The translations under genes and the position numbers were made by a program. A DNA stretch of 60,474 nt from Flavobacterium sp. UBA7680 (GTDB lineage Bacteria > Bacteroidota > Bacteroidia > Flavobacteriales > Flavobacteriaceae). The stretch lies in contig NZ_DLHA01000034.1 of assembly GCF_002482975.1 (NCBI RefSeq), forward strand, positions 1 to 60,474. Direction: 5' to 3'. The number at the start of each line of letters is the position of its first letter. Within the stretch, counting starts at the first letter, position 1. The notes below the pieces were generated by a model. The model did no database searches and was not told the DNA's origin. It saw nothing but the letters and a program-made list of their open reading frames with translations. Shown here piece by piece: positions 27,801 through 35,879 of the stretch.

Positions 27801-28549
27801 CTTACAGAAGTTTTTCCTTTAAACTGTGTGTTTAAATTTTCCTGAATTGATTTTAGTTTTTCGGCAAAAATGCTGTTTTTTTCTGTTTCGCTTGAAGAAA
27901 TATCTGAGGTTATAAAAAGCAGTAATTTCTTTTTATCCTTTGTCATTACAAAACCATTGTCGAGCGTAAAATCGTCGCCAATATTTAGTTGCTGTAATTT
28001 TTTTAAAGCGATAAAAGAAATCCCAAGCGGATCCTGCAGAATAAAATCTTTGGTAATAAATCCCGACGGTGAAATAATCGATTTGTAATTTCCCTGAACA
28101 GTTGCTGCAATACTGTCTTTTTGAAGTTTAGTTTGAATAGCAGCATAATCTTTATCTTCAAGAAAAAGCGGCAGATTGTTGTAAACAAAATCGATGGTTT
28201 CCTGAATATTTTCTTCATCAACTTTTCCCTGAATTCCGCTTATGTAAGGTTTACAAGATTTAGCAACGCTGTCTGAAAAAGCTGTGGCTATTTCTTTTAA
28301 ATCTTCGGTAGAACCATTTTTTTCGAGTTTGAAAATAACGGTCGTTTTATCGGCAAAGTTTAATTGTTTTAAAACTTTTGCGGTTGCATCGGCTTTGTCG
28401 TTTGTTGGAATAAGTTTGGTAATGTCTTCTTCAAACTTAATCTGCGAAGCAAAAAATCCAAATACCAAAAGCATCAAAACAGCCAATAGAACCGAGAGAG
28501 ATTTTCTTCGGTTTACAAATAAATGAATGGCGTAAAAGTATTGATGCAT
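24869..28549 (-). CDS. MMPL exporter fused to acyltransferase and Rossmann domain
   Basis: 1226 aa with three regions. Residues 1-830 form an RND/MMPL-type exporter of about 12 helices in two halves, each with a large periplasmic loop. Residues about 870-1085 are a PlsC-type acyltransferase with 'ANHSSFLD' (H-x4-D, near 900) and 'MVFPEGTRSE' (near 965). Residues about 1095-1226 look like a degenerate methyltransferase-type Rossmann fold ('AKILHLGNDYGQLD'). Export and acyl transfer in one chain suggest that it attaches and moves a lipid-like pigment across the inner membrane. The frame is continuous with no sign of artificial fusion. Confidence 0.9.
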   Translation of the reverse strand: MHQYFYAIHLFVNRRKSLSVLLAVLMLLVFGFFASQIKFEEDITKLIPTNDKADATAKVLKQLNFADKTTVIFKLEKNGSTEDLKEIATAFSDSVAKSCKPYISGIQGKVDEENIQETIDFVYNNLPLFLEDKDYAAIQTKLQKDSIAATVQGNYKSIISPSGFITKDFILQDPLGISFIALKKLQQLNIGDDFTLDNGFVMTKDKKKLLLFITSDISSSETEKNSIFAEKLKSIQENLNTQFKGKTSVSYFGSALIAAANAKQIKSDIVLTTTIAMITLMLILILFYRKILIPLIIFLPTVFGALFAVAFLYFVKEQISAISLGIGSILLGITIDYSLHILTHYKHNSDIKTLYKDITMPVIMSSSTTAVAFLCLLFVKSDALNDLGIFAAVIVMATGIFSLLIVPHLYKPKENNVEHKKNAIDKLAHFSFHKNKFLIGFCVLITIICCFTYNNVGFNNDLSQLNFVPKDIKAAEKQLEESTSLTSKTIYVAAYGKSMEEVLQNNSKLFADLSKEKQQDKILNFSSVGGIVLSQAAQKQKIAKWNSFWNSEKKQILKSQLIAEGSKLGFKPSTYSLFFDHFDFDFKPISTEDYLKIQALQLKEFVTEKNGFYTISTLVKVTREQRDKFVKSTSAKENLIAIDRQQMNETFFSTLKTDFNSLVNYSFVAVILILFFFFRRIELVIVSCIPIALTGIVTAGIMGIFGIQMNIFSMIVCTLIFGHGVDFSIFMTSALQKEYTNGKNEIAIYRTSIILAVITTILGIGAMVFAKHPALRSISSVSLIGVFAALIITFIFYPILFKLFLSNRPKKGNPPFQLRTFLYGVMSFFYYGLGGILMSFFSFTLMPILPLSKKTKMKGFRYVVSKYMKSVLYSNPFIRKKVVNNFNETFEKPAVIIANHSSFLDILSIGMLSPKIIFLVSDWVYNSPIFGGVVRKAGFYPVSEGLEGGVEHLRKKVNEGYSLMVFPEGTRSENNVVKRFHKGAFFLAEEFKLDIIPVVIHGASELIPKGDFVIHDGSLTVTILERITPENTSFGNNYAERTKQISTFFKAEHRKIRQQLEGPDYFKKMLVNSYDYKEIEIGDAVKKDLKQNLETYFNLNKYINPKAKILHLGNDYGQLDVLLALQEPQRKIVSFISDEEKVLVAKTNYFLKKRKISYLDSLDSVVENQYEIVLISDENYAGDLEKVIAASSIILVNSSNLKTKLVDSGFAIVAEENVIIVLNKKQ

Positions 28550-28567
28550 AATTATTTATTATTGTTT

Positions 28568-28711
28568 TTTTGCCACAGATTAAAAGTTTAGCTTTAGTTT
28601 GTCACCCTGAGCGAAGTCGAAGGGCGTTCCAATTGGACGTGGGCTTCGACTTCGCTCAGCCTGACAAACTGGATGTAAAAATCATTTTAATCCATATAAT
28701 CTGTGGCAAAA
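28568..28711. repeat. Nested inverted repeat (intergenic flavobacterial repeat)
   Basis: Outer arms TTTTGCCACAGATTA (28568-28582) and TAATCTGTGGCAAAA (28697-28711) enclose an inner inverted repeat, 28596-28670. Its arms carry GAGCGAAGTCGAAG and CTTCGACTTCGCTC and end in agtttgtca/tgacaaact. It lies in the gap between the glycosyltransferase and the MMPL gene. Confidence 0.88.
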
Positions 28712-28713
28712 CC

Positions 28714-29901
28714 TTATTTAATATTCGTTTTGTTTTTAGAACTAAAAGCGCTTAAAAGCAAATAACTTATAAGCCCGGCTGATAGTGCTAAAACGGATGC
28801 TAAAATAAGACTTCCGACGATATATTGTGCAGCGTTTTTTTGAATATCGTCGAGTGTGGCCGAACTATCTAAAATTAACGGCGCATCGCTCGTAATAAAA
28901 AGACTTCCTGTTTTTAAAGAACCGTAGATGACCAGCGGAATAAAAGGCGGAAAACTCACATTTGAAGACAAAAAAGCGATTACTTTATTGAGCCTGAATA
29001 AAGCGGCAAAAGTAAAAAGAAGTATAGTTTGAAATCCCCAAAAAGGCGAAATCCCGATAAAAATTCCCAGAGCAATTGAGGCCGATTTTATGAAATTAGA
29101 ATCGTTGCTTTCTAAAATATCTTCTAGAAAAAACTTTTTAAAACCTTTTTTTTTTGCTCGCCGAAAGAAATCGCGAGGTTTAATATACAGCAAAGCATTA
29201 GTTACCAAAACCGTATTTAAAATACTGATTCGGGTAAAATCCCTGAAAGGGCGAAAATGCGAAACACGTTCTGCGGGATCATACAAAACCTGAATTGCAA
29301 TATTTTTTACCACAATTCCTTTCCATGCAGAACGAACAATCACTTCGATTTCAAACTCAAATTTATTGGTATAAAATCGTTTTGGAATTAATTTTAAAGG
29401 ATATAATCTAAAACCGGATTGCGTATCCTGAAGTTCAATTCCGGTTTCAAACTTAAACCAGAAATTGGAGAATTTGTTTCCGAAACTGCTTTTCTTAGGA
29501 ACATTTTCCTGCGTCATGTTTCGGCTTCCAATTAAAAGCGAATTCGGTTCGTTTTGAATTTCCTCAATAAAACTCGGAATATCTGATGCGAAATGTTGTC
29601 CGTCAGAATCTATCGTGATGGCGTATTCAAAGTTGAGTTCAATTGCTTTTCTAAAACCATTTCGCAGCGCCCTTCCTTTTCCTAAATTTTTAGGATGATG
29701 AATTTGCGTAAACTGCGAATATTGTTTTAAAATTTCGTTGGTTTCATCTGTTGAACCATCATTGACAATAATGATATTTTGAGTGAAATCTAAAATAGAA
29801 TCCAACACTTTTTTCAATGTTTTATGGTTATTGTATGTTGGTACAATAACACAAAAAGAAGTTGAATCGAGCAATTCCTGCTTTGATAAAATAGGTTTCA
29901 T
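28714..29901 (-). CDS. Glycosyltransferase family 2 fused to DUF2062
   Basis: 395 aa. The N-terminal 230 residues are a GT-A glycosyltransferase like DPG/dolichol-phosphate mannosyltransferases. Motifs are 'CVIVPTYNN', 'IIIVNDGSTDET', the metal-binding 'ITIDSDGQHF' and 'DTQSGFRLYP'. The C-terminal 150 residues carry a DUF2062 membrane domain ('GIFIGISPFWGFQTILLF' and two further helices). It should transfer a sugar, probably to a lipid carrier, at the inner membrane. Its role in the pigment cluster is unclear; glycosylation of a precursor is one option. Confidence 0.9.
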   Translation of the reverse strand: MKPILSKQELLDSTSFCVIVPTYNNHKTLKKVLDSILDFTQNIIIVNDGSTDETNEILKQYSQFTQIHHPKNLGKGRALRNGFRKAIELNFEYAITIDSDGQHFASDIPSFIEEIQNEPNSLLIGSRNMTQENVPKKSSFGNKFSNFWFKFETGIELQDTQSGFRLYPLKLIPKRFYTNKFEFEIEVIVRSAWKGIVVKNIAIQVLYDPAERVSHFRPFRDFTRISILNTVLVTNALLYIKPRDFFRRAKKKGFKKFFLEDILESNDSNFIKSASIALGIFIGISPFWGFQTILLFTFAALFRLNKVIAFLSSNVSFPPFIPLVIYGSLKTGSLFITSDAPLILDSSATLDDIQKNAAQYIVGSLILASVLALSAGLISYLLLSAFSSKNKTNIK

Positions 29902-29919
29902 TGAGAATTTTTCATGAGC

Positions 29920-30405
29920 TTATTTTACAAATTGTTTTTCCTTTTCAGGGAAACTTTTTGATTGTAAAACAAAGTCTTTTAGATAATCTTTCAAAGCACC
30001 ATTTTGCTCGGCATAATGTGCTGTGATAAATTTTTTATCTTCTTTAATATTTTTTCTATAACCTGTAATTCCGGGAACATTTTCCTGAATACTTAATCGA
30101 ATCATTCTGATTTCGATATTATTAGGCTCGCTTTTTATAGTCGATTCCAGAAGCTTTGCGCCTTCTTTAAAACGGGAAATTTTGCTTCCTAAAACGCTTT
30201 CAAATTTAGAATCTAATAAAATAGAAGCTGCTTTGTAAGCCACTAAAATTTTATCATCGTTGTTTGAAACGCCGGAAAGTTTTTCGATAAATTCTTTAGA
30301 ATTGGTTTCTGATTTGGTAACATCAGTATACATTTTGCGAATGGAAGCCAAATCTGGAGTTCCCGCAAAATTTATCCATAGAAGTAATGACAATAGTAAT
30401 TTCAT
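29920..30405 (-). CDS. Hypothetical secreted helical protein in pigment cluster
   Basis: 161 aa with an N-terminal hydrophobic segment (about 1-15) that could be a short signal peptide. The rest is predicted helical and charged with no known motif; alternating helices near 60-120 are faintly TPR-like. It sits between the glycosyltransferase (18 bases) and the small dehydratase gene (2 bases), so it is cotranscribed with the pigment genes. Function unknown. Confidence 0.7.
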   Translation of the reverse strand: MKLLLSLLLWINFAGTPDLASIRKMYTDVTKSETNSKEFIEKLSGVSNNDDKILVAYKAASILLDSKFESVLGSKISRFKEGAKLLESTIKSEPNNIEIRMIRLSIQENVPGITGYRKNIKEDKKFITAHYAEQNGALKDYLKDFVLQSKSFPEKEKQFVK

Positions 30406-30407
30406 AA

Positions 30408-30779
30408 TTATAATTTTTTATACACATTGCTTAATTTTAAAGCGGTGGTATCGTTAAAATATGTGGTGTTTTTCACCTTTACCAAATCATCTTCTGTGGT
30501 TGTTATGTCAAGTTCTAAACGGAGTTCCGGATTGGTCTCCGGATTAATTAATGCCATGAATTTTACATTCGAAAGTGTTTGTATTATCAAGGAACTTTTT
30601 GTGATTGACTCGACAAGTTCTTTAATAATTTGAATCATGCAAACGCCCGGCATTATTGGGTTTCCAGGAAAATGACCTTTAAAAACCTCATGATTGGCAT
30701 TAACTAATATACGAAAATTATATTTAGCATCGCCTGTTTTCTCCTCTGAAAGGACTTTGTAAAAGTCTTTTAAAACCAT
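30408..30779 (-). CDS. FabZ/ApeI-like hot-dog dehydratase
   Basis: 123 aa single hot-dog domain. The FabZ-type stretch 'FKGHFPGNPIMPGVCMIQII' keeps the catalytic His of the HFPG motif. At the place of the catalytic Glu (14 residues later in FabZ) there is Gln. It probably takes part in dehydrating 3-hydroxyacyl-ACP during polyene assembly, possibly with a partner supplying the acid. It is closest in pattern to ApeI-type dehydratases of aryl polyene pathways. Cluster position supports this. Confidence 0.8.
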   Translation of the reverse strand: MVLKDFYKVLSEEKTGDAKYNFRILVNANHEVFKGHFPGNPIMPGVCMIQIIKELVESITKSSLIIQTLSNVKFMALINPETNPELRLELDITTTEDDLVKVKNTTYFNDTTALKLSNVYKKL

Positions 30780-30788
30780 AATTTTTTA

Positions 30789-31430
30789 TTATTTTCCGAA
30801 TGTATATGCGGCACCAAATTGAAACACTAAATTATTGCTGTCACCACTTTCATCGTAATAATTTATAAAAGCATTTGTAAATCCTTTTTTTACTCTTGCT
30901 TCAAATGCAATTCCATTTTTCAGGCTATATCCTAACCCGGCAATAATTCCCAAATCGATATCATCACCTTTATTAAAATTGTGTTCTTTATTTTTAGGAT
31001 CTACTTTAATATCATCAGCAATTAAAATATCGGCAAAAGGCCCAGCCAATGCATAAATACTTTCCGTAAAATTAAATTTATTTATAGTAAGTGCCGAAAT
31101 ATATTGTAATGAAGCATTTACACTTCCGCTGTCATAAGTGGTTACATATGAGTTTGTTTCCGGAATATAAGTGCTGGTAGTACCCATACTTGCATTACCT
31201 TTTCCTCCTTGTCTTGAATATGTTAATTCAGGCTGCAGCGTGTAAACTTTGCCAAGTTTTAAAGCTCCAAAAGCACCTATATAAAAATCTGTTTTGTTAC
31301 CCAGATCAGTATCTGTTATTTTAGAAATATTAACTCCGGCGTTAATTCCCGGTCTAAAAGTTACTTGAGCTTGTGTGCTTAAAAATGCAAAAAACAACAA
31401 TGCAATAATGGCTAAATTTTTAATATTCAT
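30789..31430 (-). CDS. Outer membrane beta-barrel protein, paralogue 3
   Basis: 213 aa with a signal peptide (cleavage near 'LSTQAQ') and alternating aromatic/hydrophobic strands of a small porin-family barrel. It ends in an aromatic-rich final strand (LVFQFGAAYTFGK). It shares a start pattern (QVTFRPGINAGVNIS) and overall layout with the two proteins encoded just upstream, so the three are tandem paralogues. Proposed site is the outer membrane, where flexirubin resides; a structural or anchoring role is inference. Confidence 0.85.
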   Translation of the reverse strand: MNIKNLAIIALLFFAFLSTQAQVTFRPGINAGVNISKITDTDLGNKTDFYIGAFGALKLGKVYTLQPELTYSRQGGKGNASMGTTSTYIPETNSYVTTYDSGSVNASLQYISALTINKFNFTESIYALAGPFADILIADDIKVDPKNKEHNFNKGDDIDLGIIAGLGYSLKNGIAFEARVKKGFTNAFINYYDESGDSNNLVFQFGAAYTFGK

Positions 31431-31433
31431 AAT

Positions 31434-32054
31434 TTATTTTACGTTAAAAGAATAGGTAACACCTATTTGAAAATTGACATTACTATTATAATCACTAAAA
31501 AAGTAATCATTGTTATTAGAATTATTATAATAATAATCGCTGTCTAAAACATCATAAAGACCTTTTTTAAATCGAATCTCAAATCCAAGTCCCGAAGGCA
31601 TTTTATAAGCAAGACCAGTAACAAACGAAAGATCATTATTTGTTTTTCTAAAAGCTAAATTGTCGTCTAAAAGAACATCTAAAGCAGGACCAAACTGTAC
31701 CTGAAAACCTTGCCCAAATTTTAATTTGTTAATCAAACCAATCGACAAATAACTAATTTGCAAATCCTGATAAACGACTCTTTCTGTCTGCGTATTTGAA
31801 TCGAAAAAATTTCGGGCAACATTATTAGAACCCTGCCTGATATAATTTATTTCGGGCTGAAGCGCATAACGTTTCGATAAGTTTATTTCTCCAAAACCGC
31901 CAACATAAAAATCAGGCTTGTAATCAGCATGCGTTTCTGAAATGGTCGAAAGGCTCAAACCAGCTCTTAAACCAGGAGTAAAAGTGACTTGGGCTTGCAG
32001 TTTTACGATTGCAAAAAAAACGAATAAGACAAACGCTAATTTCTTTTTATACAT
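31434..32054 (-). CDS. Outer membrane beta-barrel protein, paralogue 2
   Basis: 206 aa, signal peptide to about residue 21 ('KLQAQ'), mature start 'VTFTPGLRAGLSLS' and a final strand 'NVNFQIGVTYSFNVK' suited to BAM recognition. Similar to its neighbours throughout, with an Asn/Tyr/Asp-rich variable loop (about 170-188). It is separated by three bases from the downstream paralogue and overlaps the upstream one by one base. Confidence 0.85.
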   Translation of the reverse strand: MYKKKLAFVLFVFFAIVKLQAQVTFTPGLRAGLSLSTISETHADYKPDFYVGGFGEINLSKRYALQPEINYIRQGSNNVARNFFDSNTQTERVVYQDLQISYLSIGLINKLKFGQGFQVQFGPALDVLLDDNLAFRKTNNDLSFVTGLAYKMPSGLGFEIRFKKGLYDVLDSDYYYNNSNNNDYFFSDYNSNVNFQIGVTYSFNVK

Positions 32055-32653
32055 TATTTTACTTTAAAAGTATAGCTGATACCGATTTGGAAAACCTGAT
32101 TTAAAATAACATCATTGTAATAGTAATCATCATTGTTATTATCAAGTCCGTCATAACCATAAATATCTATCATACCTTGTTTGATTCTAGCTTCAAAAGT
32201 CAATCCATTTGGCAACGTATAACCAACACCTCCAACAATAGCAAGGTCAAAACCTTCAGGATTGCTGTTTATGTAATTGTCACCAACTTTTATATCTAAA
32301 GATGGACCGGCTAAAACATGAAAACCTTTACCTCCAAAATGATATTTGGCAACGGCCCCCAGTGTTAGGTAATTTAATTCATACTTTTCAGAATAATAAC
32401 GGCCGTTTTCGAAATATCTTCCTTCATCACCTTGTCTTGAATACGTTATCTCAGGCTGCAGCGAAAAATATTTGTTAAATTTAATGTCTACTAGTCCACC
32501 AATGTAAAAATCTGTTTTAGATCTGTTATCATCAATATTGGTTAATGTTGAAATATTCAAACCGCCTCTAAGGCCGGGACTAACTTTTACCTGTGCTTGT
32601 GATTTTACAAGACCGATAAATAAAACGAATGCAATTAAGGTTATTTTTTTCAT
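32054..32653 (-). CDS. Outer membrane beta-barrel protein, paralogue 1
   Basis: 199 aa with a signal peptide (about 1-20), mature start 'VKVSPGLRGGLNIS' and last strand 'LNQVFQIGISYTFKVK'. It is the first of three tandem paralogues and shares the 'FYIGGLVDIKFNKYFSLQPE' pattern with them. The Asp/Asn/Tyr-rich loop (about 170-185) is the most variable part. No enzymatic residues are recognised. Confidence 0.85.
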   Translation of the reverse strand: MKKITLIAFVLFIGLVKSQAQVKVSPGLRGGLNISTLTNIDDNRSKTDFYIGGLVDIKFNKYFSLQPEITYSRQGDEGRYFENGRYYSEKYELNYLTLGAVAKYHFGGKGFHVLAGPSLDIKVGDNYINSNPEGFDLAIVGGVGYTLPNGLTFEARIKQGMIDIYGYDGLDNNNDDYYYNDVILNQVFQIGISYTFKVK

Positions 32654-32690
32654 CTTTTGATTAGTTTAATTTTATGGTTAGTTTAAGTTT

Positions 32691-33326
32691 CTACTCTGAT
32701 TTAAAATAATTTAGCTCAATTTTAAGCTTAATATTTTGATGAATTATCTGAATCTTTTCAGCAAAAATATTGTTTTCTGAATTGAAAAACAGCGTAAATT
32801 TTTCTTTTGTTTTAGATGCGTGAACGATCTTTTCTAATTTTTGATCTTTTTTGGAGATAAAAATATAATTGTCCCGTTTTCCATCTGCCGATTTATAAAT
32901 ATCATTTGATTCGTTTTCAAATTGTTCCTGAATCAAATATTGTTTTTTTAAAAGCAGTCGGAAATCTTCTTTTAATGTATTAATTAAAATTTTTCGATCT
33001 AATTCTGAAACAATCGAATTGACTTTAAAATCATTTTCAGAAATTTCAAAATCCATTAATTTATTTCCGAATTCTGTTGTAAAAACAATTCGATGCGTAA
33101 TGTCGTTTATTTTTTTAGCAATGAAAATTCCCGACAATTCATTTCCGTAAACAGATATATTAGTTTTATAAACATAATCGGTTTTTGAATCTGAAAAATA
33201 CGGAACGTCATAAGACGTTTTGTCTAATTTTTTTGGCGTATAGTTTTTTGTGACCGAGCCGCAAGAAACCAAAACAATTGCCAGAAAACAATTAATTAGT
33301 AAAAACTGAATCGTCGATTTTTGCAT
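32691..33326 (-). CDS. Hypothetical lipoprotein in pigment cluster
   Basis: 211 aa with a signal peptide and lipobox (LVSCG, Cys at about 22). The body is beta-rich with many charged residues. It overlaps the LolA-like gene by 35 bases, and the pair could work together as carrier and acceptor in the way LolA and LolB do; that is inference from order, size and localisation. A distant link to DUF3261-type proteins of aryl polyene clusters is possible but not shown by any motif. Confidence 0.72.
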   Translation of the reverse strand: MQKSTIQFLLINCFLAIVLVSCGSVTKNYTPKKLDKTSYDVPYFSDSKTDYVYKTNISVYGNELSGIFIAKKINDITHRIVFTTEFGNKLMDFEISENDFKVNSIVSELDRKILINTLKEDFRLLLKKQYLIQEQFENESNDIYKSADGKRDNYIFISKKDQKLEKIVHASKTKEKFTLFFNSENNIFAEKIQIIHQNIKLKIELNYFKSE

Positions 33327-33918
33327 TGATCACTTTATTTTTAAGTACAATTCGGGTATAATCCTCAGATGATTCTAATAATTTTACTTGAACCACAGTT
33401 GCTTCTTCCTTGTCAAAAGTCAGTTCGATTTGTTTGATGTATTTTTTCAGCGTCGCATCTTTCGGAATAAATTTCGCTAAGTTTTGACCTTTCAATTTAA
33501 AATACGAAATCGTAAATTCTTTATCGTCAAACATATTTCCGCTTACACTTCCAATAATTAATTTATTGATTCGGGCAAAGATCTTGCTGTTGCCAATATC
33601 AACCGCGCTTTTCTTTCCTTCGTCGTTAATCAGGATTTTTCCGTTCTTGAAAACAATGCTGTAATTATATGGTTTTTTATATTGCCATTGCAAAAGTGCA
33701 GGTTCTTTAAAAACCATTTTTCCAGAAGTTTCAATGTCTTTTGATAAAAAATCTAAATGTTTGTACTGAACAAAATCAGTACTTAAAGTTTTGATTTTTT
33801 TGGACACAACATTTACATCTTGTTTAAAAGAAGCAATTTCAGCATCGGTCATTTTTTGTTCCTGAGCGAACAATGAGCTTGAAATAAATAGAATTAGTAA
33901 TGCTATTTTAGTTTTCAT
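33292..33918 (-). CDS. LolA-like outer membrane lipoprotein carrier
   Basis: 208 aa with signal peptide (about 1-19, 'SSSLFAQ'). The mature region matches LolA-type carriers: 'KTLSTDFVQYKHLDFLSKDI' then 'SGKMVFKEPALLQWQYKKPY' and 'FKNGKILINDEGKK'. These half-open beta barrels shuttle hydrophobic molecules through the periplasm. Located in the cluster beside exporter and lipoprotein genes, it is a good candidate to carry flexirubin or its precursor to the outer membrane. The general cargo role is known for the family; this cargo is inferred. Confidence 0.87.
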   Translation of the reverse strand: MKTKIALLILFISSSLFAQEQKMTDAEIASFKQDVNVVSKKIKTLSTDFVQYKHLDFLSKDIETSGKMVFKEPALLQWQYKKPYNYSIVFKNGKILINDEGKKSAVDIGNSKIFARINKLIIGSVSGNMFDDKEFTISYFKLKGQNLAKFIPKDATLKKYIKQIELTFDKEEATVVQVKLLESSEDYTRIVLKNKVINAKIDDSVFTN

Positions 33919-33946
33919 ATTTTTTTAAAATTGTACTTTAAAATTT

Positions 33947-34034
33947 TTTTTGCCACAGATTAAAATGATTTACACAGATTATATATTTAATAAAAATCCG
34001 TTTTAATCAGCGTCTTCGCTTTAGCGAATCCGTA
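33947..34034. repeat. Degenerate 'gccacagatt' intergenic repeat
   Basis: TTGCCACAGATTAAAATGAT TTACACAGATT followed by ATCCGTTTTAATCAGCG and CGAATCCGTATTATCCGCG. It shares the TTGCCACAGATTAAAA start with the repeat at 28568 and belongs to the same dispersed intergenic family, but only half of the inverted pair is present. Confidence 0.65.
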
Positions 34035-34820
34035 TTATCCGCGTTCAATTTCATAAGCATTAAGATTCAGTAATTCTTCAATCGAAACCACTTCATAATG
34101 ATTTTGCTGTAAAAATTGCAAAAACTGTTCCAATACTAAAACAGAGTGTGATCCCTTATCGTGCAAAAGTACAATTCCGCCCGGAGAAACACGTTTTATA
34201 ATTCGATTGAAAATTAATTCCTGATTTTTAGTTCCTCCATCAAGAGAACGAATATTCCAGCCAATTGTTTTATGTCCGGTGATTTTTAAAGCTCTTCGAA
34301 TCGAAGGCGTAGTAACTCCGTAAGGCGGACGAAAGAAGTTTATTTTTTTTGAAGTATATTTTTCCAGTAATTTATCTGTTTTGCGAAGTTCCTCCGTTAT
34401 TTTATCTTCATGATAAAAATCGAAAAATTTAGAGTGAGAATAGGAATGATTTCCAACCAAATGTCCTTCTGCAATAACTTTTTGAATAATTTCAGGATGC
34501 TTTTCAATGTTTTTTCCAATGCAGAAAAATGTGGCTTTAGCATTGTATTTTTTCAGAAGTTCTAAAACTTCCAAAGTAAATTCACTTGGGCCGTCGTCAA
34601 AAGTTAAGGCAATTTTTTTCTCTGTTTCCAGTGGATTATTGCAGAAAGCTTTTACATGATAATTGGAAGAAATTATCGAAGAACCAACAGCATTAATTCC
34701 AATCCAGATAAAAACTAGAGCAAAAAAATACCACAGATTTATTGCCATAAAAAGATTCAAAAGAAAAACTAAAAGCAATAAAAAGATAAAAAAGATCGAG
34801 ATGTTTTTATGCGTTATCAT
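34035..34820 (-). CDS. Polysaccharide deacetylase (NodB domain)
   Basis: 261 aa. Two N-terminal hydrophobic helices (about 8-50) anchor it in the membrane. The NodB domain has 'IALTFDDGPSEFTLEVLELL' (catalytic and metal Asp), the metal-binding 'VGNHSYSHSKF', 'FFRPPYGVTTPS' and 'IVLLHDKG'. These enzymes remove acyl groups from amino sugars or related amides. Its role in pigment formation is unknown; it overlaps the upstream ketosynthase-like gene by four bases (ATGA), so it belongs to the operon. Confidence 0.88.
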   Translation of the reverse strand: MITHKNISIFFIFLLLLVFLLNLFMAINLWYFFALVFIWIGINAVGSSIISSNYHVKAFCNNPLETEKKIALTFDDGPSEFTLEVLELLKKYNAKATFFCIGKNIEKHPEIIQKVIAEGHLVGNHSYSHSKFFDFYHEDKITEELRKTDKLLEKYTSKKINFFRPPYGVTTPSIRRALKITGHKTIGWNIRSLDGGTKNQELIFNRIIKRVSPGGIVLLHDKGSHSVLVLEQFLQFLQQNHYEVVSIEELLNLNAYEIERG

Positions 34821-35878
34821 TTTGAAAGTAACGTAAAACTATGATTTTTTCCGTTTAATTGATTGTACAATAAAATGGTTTTATAAGCTGGTTTTGCAGC
34901 CGAATTTACTTTTATAATTTCTGGAATTTCCTGAGTTTTTAAAATTTTTGAAGCCATCCAAAAAGCAAAAGCCGAAGCCGTATCATATTCGCCGCTCAAA
35001 TGTTTGTAATATAAAACAGGAGTTTTGGCGAAAGCATTTTCTGCCAGATTTTTATAATAATTTTCGAAAGAAGCATTTCCGTCAAAACCTAAAACCAAAG
35101 CATCAACATCAGAAATTTCTAAATTATTGACTTTCAGAAAAGATTTAATTTCAGATTCAATTTCGTTTTCTTCCAGCGTATTTACGATTGCAATATCCAA
35201 AAGTTCAGCGTAAGTGTTTTCTTTTCTTTCGTTTTCTAAAACAAAAAAACTGGCACCTTCACCATAAACAGCTCCGCTGGTTTTAGAATTTAAAACATCA
35301 TAAGGTGCAGTATTATCTGCTTTGATTCGGCCGTTTAATTTAAAAAGAGAAGTAGTGTATTCTCCATTTTCATCAACGCCGCCGACTAAAATCGAATTGG
35401 CTTCATCTTCTTCAATCTGCATTTTAGCATCTAAAAGCGCCGATTCAAAAGAAACCGCGCCGTTTACATAAGTAAAATTATAACCTTTACATTGCTGTAA
35501 AAGTGCAATTTGCGCACCAACTGTATTGTGCGTAGATTGAATAAAAGAAGTTGGCGTTAAAAACTCTTCTTTATTATCTAAAATGCTTTTCAGGAATTTT
35601 TCAGAATCTTCGATACAGCCTAAACCGGTTCCGGTAATGATTGCATCAACTTTTTCGACATTAGCATCTTTCATTGCCAAAGCCGAAGCTACAATTCCGT
35701 TTTTCACTCCTTTTGCCATTCTGCGGCTTGCAGCTGGCGAAATATATTCTTTGTACGCAGGTGAAACAATCGCCAGTACATTTTCATCATGATTAACATT
35801 GGCTTCTTCTAAAAAAACAGTATCAAATGTTTTTTGAGTCGAAATACAGCCTACTCCATTTATATATGTTTTTTTCAT
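34817..35878 (-). CDS. Ketosynthase-like chain-length-factor-type protein (no active Cys)
   Basis: About 353 aa, start at MKKTYINGVG, one base after the upstream ketosynthase stop. It has the thiolase/KAS fold pattern, but the nucleophile position reads 'NFTYVNGAVSFESALLDA' and lacks the Cys. It also lacks the H-G-T and G-H-T histidine motifs. This is the pattern of a chain-length factor, the non-catalytic partner in type II PKS heterodimers. The tight coupling to the active ketosynthase at 35880 strongly suggests that the two pair. Confidence 0.82.
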   Translation of the reverse strand: MKKTYINGVGCISTQKTFDTVFLEEANVNHDENVLAIVSPAYKEYISPAASRRMAKGVKNGIVASALAMKDANVEKVDAIITGTGLGCIEDSEKFLKSILDNKEEFLTPTSFIQSTHNTVGAQIALLQQCKGYNFTYVNGAVSFESALLDAKMQIEEDEANSILVGGVDENGEYTTSLFKLNGRIKADNTAPYDVLNSKTSGAVYGEGASFFVLENERKENTYAELLDIAIVNTLEENEIESEIKSFLKVNNLEISDVDALVLGFDGNASFENYYKNLAENAFAKTPVLYYKHLSGEYDTASAFAFWMASKILKTQEIPEIIKVNSAAKPAYKTILLYNQLNGKNHSFTLLSK

Positions 35879-35879
35879 T

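Noticed and set aside
28570..28755. Forward open frame of 61 codons
   Set aside because: It runs through the nested inverted repeat and into the opposite-strand glycosyltransferase gene; a by-product of the repeat.
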